This document shows, piece by piece, positions 42,769 to 52,300 of a DNA stretch of 64,000 bases (its first letter is position 1; every line of letters begins with the position of its first letter). This DNA comes from Streptomyces luteolifulvus. Its GTDB lineage: Bacteria > Actinomycetota > Actinomycetes > Streptomycetales > Streptomycetaceae. The notes beneath the pieces are model-generated. The model was not told where the DNA came from. It saw only the letters and a program-made list of their open reading frames with translations, and searched no databases. The DNA is taken from NCBI RefSeq assembly GCF_008806595.1, contig NZ_VZRB01000003.1, positions 310,001 to 374,000 of the forward strand, written 5' to 3'. Both the position numbers and the translations under genes were made by a program.

Positions 42769-44873
42769 AGCTCGAACCAGAGGCTCTTGCCCTGGCCCCG
42801 TGGGTCCACTCCCCACCCGTCCGCGAGGATCTCCATCAGCAGCAGGCCCCGCCCCGAGGACGCCAGTTCGCCCGGGCGGCGCCGGTGGGGGAGGTCGTCG
42901 CTGGTGTCGGTGACCTCGATGCGCATCCGGCGGTCGCCGGGGTCGCCGCTGACCTCGGCGAGTAACAGTGCGTCCGCGTCGGTGTGGACGAGGACGTTGG
43001 TGAGCGACTCGGACAGCAGCAGAACCGCAGAGTCCACCTGCTCCTGGGAGGACCAGTCGTGCAGCAGCTCCCGCAGCTGGTGCCGGGCCACCGCCACCCG
43101 CTCGGGCTCGGCCTGCGCGACCGTCAGCATGGTGCGCCGGACCGCGGGCCGGGCCGGGAGCGTGTCGCCGTGCCCAGGGCCCTCGGCCTGCCGGCACAGC
43201 AGCAGGACCGCTATGTCGTCCTCGCGCCGGTCGACGAGCGGGCCGGTGGTGTGGTGCGAGGAGGGCCCGTGCACGCCCTGCACCAGGGCGTCGGCGAGGG
43301 CTTCCAGATCGCCGTCGTGCTCCTCGAGTATCGTACGGATGCGCTTCCAGCCGGTGTCCAGGTCGTGGCCGCCGGTCTCGATCAGGCCGTCCGTGCAGAT
43401 CAGCATCGTCTCGCCGGGTTCGAGGGCGATCCGGGTGGTCGGGTAGTCGGCGTCGGGGTCGATGCCCAGCGGCAGCCCGCCGGCCGTGGGCCGTGTCAGC
43501 ACCGTGCCGTCCGCCATACGGATCGCCGGGTCCGGGTGGCCGGCGCGGGCGACGTCCAGCGTCCCGGTCGTGGGGTCGACCTCGATATAGAGGCAGGTCG
43601 CGAAGCGGAGGTCGGTGGTGGCCCCTTCGTCGGTGTCCCCGTAGGTCATACCGTGCAGAAAGCGGGAGGCGCGGGAGAGGACCGCGTCGGGGCGGTGGCC
43701 CTCGGAGGCGTAGGCCCTGAGCGCGATCCGCAGCTGGCCCATCAGCCCGGCCGCCCGTACGTCATGGCCCTGGACGTCACCGATGACCAGGGCGAAACGG
43801 CTGCCGGGCAGCGGGATCATGTCGTACCAGTCGCCGCCGACCTGGAGGCCGCCGCCAGTGGGCACATAGCGTGCGGCGACACTCATGCCCGGTATCTGAG
43901 GGCCGAGCGTGGGGAGCATGGAGCGCTGGAGGCCGTCGGTGAGCTCCCGCTCGGACTCGGCGGTACCGGCCCGGGACAGGGCCTGGGCGAGCATGCGTGC
44001 CACGGTCGTCAGGACCGAGCGTTCGTCGGGTGTGAAAGCGACGGGGTAGGAGAAGCCCGCCATCCACGCGCCCATCGTGCGGCCGGCCACGGTCAGCGGC
44101 AGGAACGCCCAGGACTGGCGGCCGAAGCGCTCGGCGAGCGGCCAGGTGGCCGGGTAGCGCTGTTTGTAGTGCTCGGGGGAGGAGAGATAGACGGCCCGGC
44201 CGCCTCGGACCACTTCGGCGGCCGGGTAGTCCGTCTGCACGGACATGTGTAAGAAGGGGCTCTCGTCGCCCGCCTGGTGCCCGTGGTGGCCGATGATCGT
44301 CAGCCGGTCGCCCTCGACCCCGAAGACCGCGAGCCCGTCGGGTGAGAAGCCCGGCATCGACAGTCCGGCCGCGACCCGCAGCACCTCCTCCGTGGACCGT
44401 GCCTCGGCCAGCGCCCGGCCCGCGTCCAGCAGGAACGCCTCCCGGGAGCGGCGCCAGTCGCCGGTGACCGCGGTGCGCCCGGCGGGCGTGCCCGGCACGG
44501 GCTCGGTGACCTCCTGGAGGGTGCCGACGACCCGGAACCTGCGGTCCTCGGGGTCGTAGGACGGCTTGGAGCGGCTGCGTACGGTACGGATCACCCGGCC
44601 CCGCTCGTCCATGATCCGGACCCGCACCTCGGCGAGCGTGCCTTCGGCGATGGCGAGCTGGACGACCCCGGTGATCTCGTTCCAGTCGACGGGGTGGAGC
44701 CGGGCGCGGGTCTGCGCCTCCGTGAGTCTGGTCTGCTCGGCGGGCAGCCCGAGCAGCCGTGCCGCCTCCTCGTCCAGGGTGACCGTCCCGACAGCCGTGT
44801 CCCAGTACCAGACGCCGGTCGCGAGGGCGGTGAGGACATCCCCCACGGTGGGCATGGGCTCACCAGTGCGCAT
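42738..44873 (-). CDS. PAS-GAF-SpoIIE phosphatase with C-terminal HATPase (anti-sigma-like) domain
   Basis: The 711-residue regulator has a PAS domain (about 10-110), a GAF domain (about 145-310) and a PP2C/SpoIIE phosphatase (about 330-545; VGGDWYDMIPL, GDVQGHDVRAAG, ICTDGLIETGG, REDDIAVLLL). A C-terminal HATPase_c domain (about 590-705; LLSESLTNVLVHTDADALL) resembles RsbW-type kinases. Combining both domains allows phosphorylation and dephosphorylation of anti-sigma antagonists in one protein, a theme common in Streptomyces. Its partners and sigma factor are not encoded nearby. A phosphatase relative lies at 59914. Confidence 0.9.
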   Translation of the reverse strand: MRTGEPMPTVGDVLTALATGVWYWDTAVGTVTLDEEAARLLGLPAEQTRLTEAQTRARLHPVDWNEITGVVQLAIAEGTLAEVRVRIMDERGRVIRTVRSRSKPSYDPEDRRFRVVGTLQEVTEPVPGTPAGRTAVTGDWRRSREAFLLDAGRALAEARSTEEVLRVAAGLSMPGFSPDGLAVFGVEGDRLTIIGHHGHQAGDESPFLHMSVQTDYPAAEVVRGGRAVYLSSPEHYKQRYPATWPLAERFGRQSWAFLPLTVAGRTMGAWMAGFSYPVAFTPDERSVLTTVARMLAQALSRAGTAESERELTDGLQRSMLPTLGPQIPGMSVAARYVPTGGGLQVGGDWYDMIPLPGSRFALVIGDVQGHDVRAAGLMGQLRIALRAYASEGHRPDAVLSRASRFLHGMTYGDTDEGATTDLRFATCLYIEVDPTTGTLDVARAGHPDPAIRMADGTVLTRPTAGGLPLGIDPDADYPTTRIALEPGETMLICTDGLIETGGHDLDTGWKRIRTILEEHDGDLEALADALVQGVHGPSSHHTTGPLVDRREDDIAVLLLCRQAEGPGHGDTLPARPAVRRTMLTVAQAEPERVAVARHQLRELLHDWSSQEQVDSAVLLLSESLTNVLVHTDADALLLAEVSGDPGDRRMRIEVTDTSDDLPHRRRPGELASSGRGLLLMEILADGWGVDPRGQGKSLWFELYESEGKDGA

Positions 44874-45002
44874 TGACCCACTTTATGAAGAGGTGATCGA
44901 GGACTGCCACCGATTGCGCGAGACGCCGGGGTGAGGCGATCTTGAGCCGGCCCCCTCAACTGGTGGGGAGGCGATCTTTGGGCGGCCGGTACCCTTGGGA
45001 GA

Positions 45003-45016
45003 GTTTCACGTGAAAC
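45003..45016. other. parS centromere site upstream of aspS
   Basis: A second perfect GTTTCACGTGAAAC palindrome lies 33 bases before the aspS ATG, in the likely 5' leader. Its spacing from the first copy is about 32 kb. Confidence 0.9.
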
Positions 45017-45048
45017 AACCCCGATCTGCGAAGGCTGGATGAACGACG

Positions 45049-46812
45049 ATGCATCGGTACAGGTCCCACACCTGCGGCGAGCTCCGCGCCTCTGACGTCG
45101 GCACCGACGTCCGGCTGAGTGGCTGGCTGCACAATCGGCGCGACCTGGGCGGCATCCTCTTCATCGATCTGCGCGACCACTACGGCATCACGCAGCTCGT
45201 CGCCCGTCCCGGCACCGCTGCCTACGAGGCCCTCGACAAGCTCTCCAAGGAGTCGACGGTCCGGGTCGACGGCGGGGTCGTCTCCCGCGGCGCCGAGAAC
45301 GTGAACCCGGACCTGCCCACCGGCGAGATCGAGGTCGAGGTCGGCGAGGTCGAGCTGCTCGGCGCCGCCGCCCCGCTCCCCTTCACGATCAACACCGAGG
45401 ACGGGGTCAACGAGGAGCGGCGTCTGGAGTACCGCTTCCTGGACCTGCGCCGTGAGCGCATGCACCGCAACATCCTGCTGCGTACAGCGGTCATCTCCGC
45501 GATCCGGCACAAGATGACGGCGCTGGGCTTCAACGAGATGGCCACACCGATCCTCAGCGCCACCTCCCCCGAGGGCGCCCGCGACTTCGTCGTGCCCTCC
45601 CGGCTGAACCCGGGCAAGTTCTACGCGCTCCCGCAGGCCCCGCAGCAGTTCAAGCAGCTGCTGATGATCTCGGGCTTCGACCGCTACTTCCAGATCGCGC
45701 CCTGCTTCCGTGACGAGGACGCCCGCGCCGACCGTTCGCCGGGCGAGTTCTACCAGCTCGACATCGAGATGTCCTTCGTCGAGCAGGAGGACGTCTTCCA
45801 GCCGGTCGAGAAGCTGATGACGGAGCTCTTCGAGGAGTTCGGCAACGGCCGTCATGTGACGTCCCCCTTCCCCCGTATCCCCTTCCGTGAGGCGATGCTG
45901 AAGTACGGCTCCGACAAGCCGGACCTGCGGGCCCAGCTGGAGCTGGTGGACATCACCGACATCTTCGAGGGCTCGGAGTTCAAGGCCTTCGCGGGCAAGC
46001 ACGTCCGTGCGCTGCCGGTGCCGGACGTCTCGGCGCAGCCCCGCAAGTTCTTCGACCAGCTCGGCGACTACGCCGTGACGCTGGGCGCGAAGGGCCTCGC
46101 CTGGGTCCGGGTCACCGAGGACGGCTCGCTGACCGGCCCGATCGCGAAGTTCCTGACCGAGGAGAACGTCGCCGAGCTGACCAAGCGGCTGTCGCTGGCG
46201 GCCGGTCACGCCGTGTTCTTCGGCGCCGGCGAGTTCGACGAGGTGTCGAAGATCATGGGCGCGGTGCGGGTCGAGGCCGCCCAGCGCGCCGGGCACTTCG
46301 AGGAGGGCGTCTTCCGGTTCTGCTGGATCGTCGACTTCCCGATGTACGAGAAGGACGAGGACACCGGCGCGATCGACTTCTCGCACAACCCGTTCTCCAT
46401 GCCGCAGGGCGGTCTGAAGGCCCTGGAGACCCAGGACCCGCTGGACATCCTGGGCTGGCAGTACGACATCGTCTGCAACGGTGTCGAGCTGTCCTCCGGT
46501 GCGATCCGGAACCACGAGCCGGAGATCATGCTCAAGGCGTTCGAGATCGCGGGCTACGACCGGGAGACCGTCGAGGAGAAGTTCGCGGGCATGCTGCGTG
46601 CCTTCCGCTTCGGCGCCCCGCCGCACGGTGGGATCGCCCCCGGCGTCGATCGCATCGTCATGCTGCTGGCCGACGAGCCCAACATCCGCGAGACCATCGC
46701 CTTCCCGCTCAACGGCAACGCCCAGGACCTGATGATGGGGGCGCCGACGGAGCTGGAGGAGGCGCGGCTCAAGGAGCTGCACCTGTCGGTGCGCAAGCCG
46801 CAGCCGAAGTAG
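45049..46812 (+). CDS. aspS: Aspartyl-tRNA synthetase
   Basis: The 587-residue class II synthetase has an N-terminal OB-fold anticodon-binding domain (to about 110; [19 protein letters not shown]) and motif 2 ([20 protein letters not shown]). A bacterial-type GAD insertion domain (about 300-410) and motif 3 ([14 protein letters not shown]) follow. Length is standard for bacterial AspRS. It is monocistronic and essential. Whether it is discriminating or also charges tRNA-Asn cannot be read here. A parS site lies in its leader and a double terminator follows the stop. Confidence 0.96.
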   Translation: MHRYRSHTCGELRASDVGTDVRLSGWLHNRRDLGGILFIDLRDHYGITQLVARPGTAAYEALDKLSKESTVRVDGGVVSRGAENVNPDLPTGEIEVEVGEVELLGAAAPLPFTINTEDGVNEERRLEYRFLDLRRERMHRNILLRTAVISAIRHKMTALGFNEMATPILSATSPEGARDFVVPSRLNPGKFYALPQAPQQFKQLLMISGFDRYFQIAPCFRDEDARADRSPGEFYQLDIEMSFVEQEDVFQPVEKLMTELFEEFGNGRHVTSPFPRIPFREAMLKYGSDKPDLRAQLELVDITDIFEGSEFKAFAGKHVRALPVPDVSAQPRKFFDQLGDYAVTLGAKGLAWVRVTEDGSLTGPIAKFLTEENVAELTKRLSLAAGHAVFFGAGEFDEVSKIMGAVRVEAAQRAGHFEEGVFRFCWIVDFPMYEKDEDTGAIDFSHNPFSMPQGGLKALETQDPLDILGWQYDIVCNGVELSSGAIRNHEPEIMLKAFEIAGYDRETVEEKFAGMLRAFRFGAPPHGGIAPGVDRIVMLLADEPNIRETIAFPLNGNAQDLMMGAPTELEEARLKELHLSVRKPQPK

Positions 46813-46815
46813 GGC

Positions 46816-46835
46816 AAGCCTCTCAAGAGGCTTTT
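46816..46835 (+). terminator. Intrinsic terminator of aspS
   Basis: AAGCCTC-TCAA-GAGGCTT is followed at once by TT, giving a four-T run. It starts four bases after the aspS stop. It is the only hairpin in the window with a clear T tract. Confidence 0.85.
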
Positions 46836-46842
46836 CCGCAGA

Positions 46843-46875
46843 GGGACTTGAAATCGCCCGTCGATTTCAGGTCCC
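46843..46875. terminator. Second hairpin between aspS and the sigma-factor gene
   Basis: A 14-bp stem with one G-U pair (GGGACTTGAAATCG / CGATTTCAGGTCCC) and loop CCCGT lies between the convergent genes. It probably backs up aspS termination and stops the sigma-factor transcript. Confidence 0.75.
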
Positions 46876-46886
46876 GGCGCGACCCG

Positions 46887-48044
46887 TCAGCGACTTCGGT
46901 CGGTGTTGAGCCGGGCGGCCCGGCGGGTCAGGTGGTCGCGCTCGGCGAGGTTGGGTGCCTTGAGGGCCGCCTCGGCGTACAGCCGTGCCGCGGTCTCCAG
47001 GTCGCCGTCGCGTTCGTGGAGGTATGCCGCCACCGCGGCGTGGCGGGGCAGCGAGGTGTCCAGCTCGGCGAGTGCCGCCAGGCCGGCGCGCGGTCCGTCG
47101 GCCTCCCCGACGGCGACCGCGCGGTTGAGCCGGGCGACGGGGCTGTCGGTCAGGCGCGTGAGCTCGTCGTACCACTCGACGATCTGGACCCAGTCGGTCT
47201 CGCCGGCGGTGGGGGCGTCGGCGTGGAGCGCCGCGATGGCGGCCTGGGCCTGGAACTCGCCCAGCCGGTCGCGGGCGAGGGCCGCCTGGAGGACGCCGAC
47301 GCCCTCGGCGATCAGGTGCGTGTCCCATCGGCCGCGATCCTGCTCGGCGAGCGGCACGAGGCTGCCGTCGGGCGCGGTCCGGGCGGCGCGCCGGGCATGG
47401 TGGAGCAGCATGAGGGCGAGCAGCCCGGCCACCTCGGGGTGGTCGATGCGGGCCGCGAGCTGCCGGGTGAGCCGGATGGCCTCGGCGGCGAGGTCGACAT
47501 CGCCGGAGTAGCCCTCGTTGAAGACGAGGTAGAGAACGCGCAGCACGGTGGCGACGTCGCCGGGCCGGTCGAACCGCACGCCGGAGACGGTGCGCTTGGC
47601 CCGGCTGATGCGCTGCGCCATGGTCGCCTCGGGCACCAGGTAGGCCTCGGCGATCTGGCGGGTGGTCAGCCCGCCGACGGCGCGCAGCGTGAGCGCGACC
47701 GCCGATGCCGGGGTCAGCGACGGGTGGGCGCACAGGAAGTAGAGCTGGAGCGTGTCGTCCACCGCGGGCGCCGGCCCTGGCGCCGGCTCGTCCTCTACGC
47801 GGTCCTCACGCCGGCGGCGGGCGGCATCGGCCCGCGTCGCGTCGAGGAACTTGCGCCAGGCCACGGTGACCAGCCAGCCCTTGGCATCGCGCGGCGGGTC
47901 GGCCGCCCAGACCCGGAGCGCCTCGACCAGAGCGTCCTGCACGGCGTCCTCGGCCGCCGCGAAGTCGGCTCCGCGGCGGACGAGGACGGTGAGCACGCTC
48001 GGCGTGAGGCTCCTGAGCAGGAGCTCGTCCATCGGTGATGTCAC
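46887..48044 (-). CDS. ECF42-group RNA polymerase sigma factor with C-terminal TPR extension
   Basis: The 385-residue protein has sigma region 2 (GADFAAAEDAVQDALVEALR) and region 4 (GGLTTRQIAEAYLVPEATMAQRI, with SRAKRTV). These are followed by a long helical TPR-like extension (about 195-380) typical of the ECF42 group. ECF42 factors have no anti-sigma factor; the extension is needed for activity, and the main target is an adjacent DGPF gene, here just upstream. I chose GTG 48044 because it overlaps the DGPF stop (GTGA) and gives the group's usual N-terminus; an ATG four codons later is the alternative. Confidence 0.9.
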   Translation of the reverse strand: MTSPMDELLLRSLTPSVLTVLVRRGADFAAAEDAVQDALVEALRVWAADPPRDAKGWLVTVAWRKFLDATRADAARRRREDRVEDEPAPGPAPAVDDTLQLYFLCAHPSLTPASAVALTLRAVGGLTTRQIAEAYLVPEATMAQRISRAKRTVSGVRFDRPGDVATVLRVLYLVFNEGYSGDVDLAAEAIRLTRQLAARIDHPEVAGLLALMLLHHARRAARTAPDGSLVPLAEQDRGRWDTHLIAEGVGVLQAALARDRLGEFQAQAAIAALHADAPTAGETDWVQIVEWYDELTRLTDSPVARLNRAVAVGEADGPRAGLAALAELDTSLPRHAAVAAYLHERDGDLETAARLYAEAALKAPNLAERDHLTRRAARLNTDRSR

Positions 48045-48448
48045 TCCGTGATGGTGGGCGGCGCGGCCAGGAACGGGCGCACCTCCAGCCACTCGTGGAT
48101 CGCCTTGCCGCCCGCTCCAGGGGCGGCCGACAGCTCCCCGGCCAGCTCGACGGCGCGTTCGTAGCTGTCGACGTCGATGATCATCCAGCCGGCGATCAGG
48201 TCCTTGGTCTCCGCGAACGGTCCGTCGGTGACCGGCGGGCGTCCCTCACCGTCGTAGCGGACCCACGCTCCCTCGGGGGCGAGCGCCTGACCGTCGACGA
48301 ACTCGCCGGTCTTCTCCAGCCGGGCCGCGAAGTCGTTCATGTACTGCACATGAGCCGAGATCTCCTCCGGGCTCCACTGGTCCATCGGCACGTCGTTGAC
48401 CGAAGCCGGAGCGCCGCGGTAGTGCTTCAGCAGCAGGTACTTGGCCAT
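48041..48448 (-). CDS. DGPF/YCII-related protein, ECF42 partner
   Basis: The 135-residue protein is a dimeric ferredoxin-like YCII-related domain with the name-giving motif TDGPFAETKDLIAGW and the His/Asp residues of the family. DGPF proteins are the hallmark partners of ECF42 sigma factors; their chemistry is unknown. A ribosome site AGGAG lies seven bases before the ATG. The stop overlaps the sigma-factor start, so both are co-translated from the promoter at 48502-48527. Confidence 0.92.
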   Translation of the reverse strand: MAKYLLLKHYRGAPASVNDVPMDQWSPEEISAHVQYMNDFAARLEKTGEFVDGQALAPEGAWVRYDGEGRPPVTDGPFAETKDLIAGWMIIDVDSYERAVELAGELSAAPGAGGKAIHEWLEVRPFLAAPPTITE

Positions 48449-48501
48449 CGTGGTTCTCCTCGGTGCTGGTGCGACCCATTGTGGTCGCGTTCACCCCGGG
48501 G

Positions 48502-48527
48502 ACGGAGCCGGACGCGGGTTCTCGACA
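48502..48527 (-). promoter_or_regulatory. ECF42-type promoter of the DGPF-sigma operon
   Basis: On the - strand TGTCGA (48527-48522) is followed after 17 bases by CGTC. This fits the ECF42 target promoter I recall from S. venezuelae work (TGTCGA at -35 and CGA/TC at -10). It implies autoregulation and a leader of about 45 bases. It overlaps the region next to the metG terminator. Confidence 0.75.
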
Positions 48528-48529
48528 TC

Positions 48530-48556
48530 GCCCGGGAAACGTGTCGTTTCCCGGGC
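48530..48556 (-). terminator. Terminator of metG
   Basis: A perfect 11-bp stem (GCCCGGGAAAC / GTTTCCCGGGC) with loop GTGTC starts 14 bases after the metG stop. It ends three bases upstream of the ECF42 -35 element, insulating that promoter. Confidence 0.85.
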
Positions 48557-48569
48557 CCCTCCGCCGCGT

Positions 48570-50288
48570 CTACTCGGCGGACTCGCCGCCGAAGCGCTCC
48601 TTGTACGCCGTCAGGTCCTCGTCCGTGAGCTTGGCGAACAGAACCGGCGGGACCGTGAACGGGGTGCCGGCCGGGACCGCGGTCAGGGACTTCGCCTCCG
48701 CGGACGTCACCCACGTCGCCGTGTCGTCCGCGAGGGAGAACGCCTGGCGCATCGCCGCCGCCGTGGCCGGAATGAACGGCTCGGAGACCACCGCGTACAG
48801 GTGGATCAGGTTCATCGCCGTACGGAGCGTGAGGGCCGCGGCGTCCTTGTCCGTCTTGATCTCCAGCCAGGGAGCCTTCTCCTCCAGGTAGGAGTTGCCC
48901 GCCGACCACAGCGCGCGCAGCGCCGCGGCCGCCTTGCGGAACTGGAGCGCCTCCATGTGCTCCTCGTACTCGGCGAGCAGCCGCGCGATCTCCTCGCCCA
49001 GCCTCGCCTCCGCCTCGCCCGGAGCGCCGCCCGCCGGGACGTCGTCGCCGAAACGCTTGCGGGAGAAGGACAGGACGCGGTTGACGAAGTTGCCCAGGGT
49101 GTCGGCGAGATCCTTGTTCACCGTGGCCGTGAAGTGCTCCCAGGTGAAGGACGAGTCGTCCGACTCGGGCGCGTTGGCGATCAGGAAGTAGCGCCAGTAG
49201 TCCGCGGGGAGGATCTCCAGGGCCTGGTCGGTGAAGACGCCGCGCTTCTGGGAGGTCGAGAACTTACCGCCGTAGTACGTCAGCCAGTTGAACGCCTTGA
49301 CGAAGTCGACCTTCTTCCACGGCTCGCGCACGCCCAGCTCGGTGGCCGGGAACATCACCGTGTGGAAGGGGACGTTGTCCTTCGCCATGAACTGCGTGTA
49401 GCGGACGGTGTCGTCCACCTCGTACCACCACGATTTCCAGTCGCGGTTCTCCGGGTCCTTGTCGGACCACTCCTTCGTCGAACCGAGGTACTCGATCGGG
49501 GCGTCGAACCAGACGTAGAAGACCTTGCCCTCCGCCGCCAGCTCCGGCCAGGTGTCCGCCGGGACCGGGACGCCCCAGTCCAGGTCACGGGTGATGGCAC
49601 GGTCGTGCAGACCCTCGGTCAGCCACTTGCGGGCGATCGACGACGCCAGCTGCGGCCAGACCGCCTCGTGGCGGGCGACCCACTCCTCGACCTCGTTCTG
49701 GAGCTTCGACTGGAGCAGGAAGAGATGCTTGGTCTCGCGGACCTCCAGGTCGGTGGAGCCGGAGATCGCGGAGCGCGGGTTGATCAGGTCGGTGGGGTCG
49801 AGCACCCGGGTGCAGTTCTCGCACTGGTCGCCGCGGGCCTTGTCGTAGCCGCAGTGGGGGCAGGTGCCCTCGACATAGCGGTCCGGGAGGAAACGGCCGT
49901 CGGCCGGGCTGTAGACCTGGCGGATCGCGCGCTCCTCGATGAAGCCGTTCTCGTTCAGGCGGCGGGCGAAGTGCTGGGTGATCTCGACGTTCTGCGGGCT
50001 GGAGCTGCGGCCGAAGTAGTCGAAGGCGAGGGCGAAGCCGTCGTAGACCGCCTTCTGCGCGTCGTGCGCCTGCGCGCAGAACTCGTCGACCGGCAGGCCC
50101 TGCTCCTTCGCCGCCAGCTCGGCCGGGGTGCCGTGCTCGTCCGTCGCGCAGATGTACAGCACGTCGTGGCCGCGCTGGCGCAGGTAGCGGGAGTACACGT
50201 CCGCCGGGAGCATGGACCCCACCATGTTGCCCAGGTGCTTGATCCCGTTGATGTACGGAAGGGCGCTGGTGATGAGGTGTCGAGCCAT
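48570..50288 (-). CDS. metG: Methionyl-tRNA synthetase
   Basis: The 572-residue class I synthetase starts [21 protein letters not shown], where KHLG stands at the HIGH position, and has the KMSKS-loop variant [10 protein letters not shown] zinc knuckle ([17 protein letters not shown], near residue 145) and the helical anticodon domain are present. The C-terminal Trbp111-like tRNA-binding domain is absent. It is essential for translation initiation and elongation. It stands alone, between the vWA gene and the ECF42 operon. Confidence 0.96.
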   Translation of the reverse strand: MARHLITSALPYINGIKHLGNMVGSMLPADVYSRYLRQRGHDVLYICATDEHGTPAELAAKEQGLPVDEFCAQAHDAQKAVYDGFALAFDYFGRSSSPQNVEITQHFARRLNENGFIEERAIRQVYSPADGRFLPDRYVEGTCPHCGYDKARGDQCENCTRVLDPTDLINPRSAISGSTDLEVRETKHLFLLQSKLQNEVEEWVARHEAVWPQLASSIARKWLTEGLHDRAITRDLDWGVPVPADTWPELAAEGKVFYVWFDAPIEYLGSTKEWSDKDPENRDWKSWWYEVDDTVRYTQFMAKDNVPFHTVMFPATELGVREPWKKVDFVKAFNWLTYYGGKFSTSQKRGVFTDQALEILPADYWRYFLIANAPESDDSSFTWEHFTATVNKDLADTLGNFVNRVLSFSRKRFGDDVPAGGAPGEAEARLGEEIARLLAEYEEHMEALQFRKAAAALRALWSAGNSYLEEKAPWLEIKTDKDAAALTLRTAMNLIHLYAVVSEPFIPATAAAMRQAFSLADDTATWVTSAEAKSLTAVPAGTPFTVPPVLFAKLTDEDLTAYKERFGGESAE

Positions 50289-50349
50289 CGGGGGCTGCTC
50301 CCAGGTCGGGTTGTTGTACGAACCTTGAAATCGTAGCCGACATGTGTAT

Positions 50350-50389
50350 GCCGCCCGCTTCCCGTTTTACGGGGTGAGAAGCGGGCGGC
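50350..50389 (-). terminator. Hairpin downstream of the vWA gene
   Basis: An 11-bp stem (GCCGCCCGCTT / AAGCGGGCGGC) encloses an 18-base loop that can itself pair (CCCG/CGGG). It lies between the vWA stop and the metG start on the same strand. Confidence 0.7.
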
Positions 50390-50473
50390 AGCGGGGAGTG
50401 CGGGAGGGTTACGAGGGGTTATGGGCGCTTACGGCACTTGACGTGCGTACGGCACCTGTGGCGCTTACGGCAC

Positions 50474-52069
<1,596 letters not shown>

Positions 52070-52209
52070 GTGCGCAACCCTTCGATGAGTTGAAGCCCGT
52101 CAATCCCTGGCCAGGACGGACACGTAAGGTTAGCCGCCCCGATTGGTGATCTTCGGCAGGGGCAAGGGGAAGTGAGGGCCCGCTGTCAACACCCCTGAGG
52201 ACCCCGGCA

Positions 52210-52231
52210 GTTCACCTTCGGTTCACCGCGC
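52210..52231 (+). promoter_or_regulatory. PHO box upstream of the PhoX gene
   Basis: Two adjacent 11-base units, GTTCACCTTCG and GTTCACCGCGC, match the Streptomyces PhoP direct-repeat consensus (GTTCACC core). A possible -10 TACCGT is at 52259-52264, which gives a leader of about 30 bases. Phosphate-starvation activation by PhoP is inferred. Confidence 0.8.
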
Positions 52232-52300
52232 GGCAGCGCTCCCGCACAGACATGCCCCTACCGTCACGCTCACACCGTGGGCACGCAAGGGGAGAGCAAA

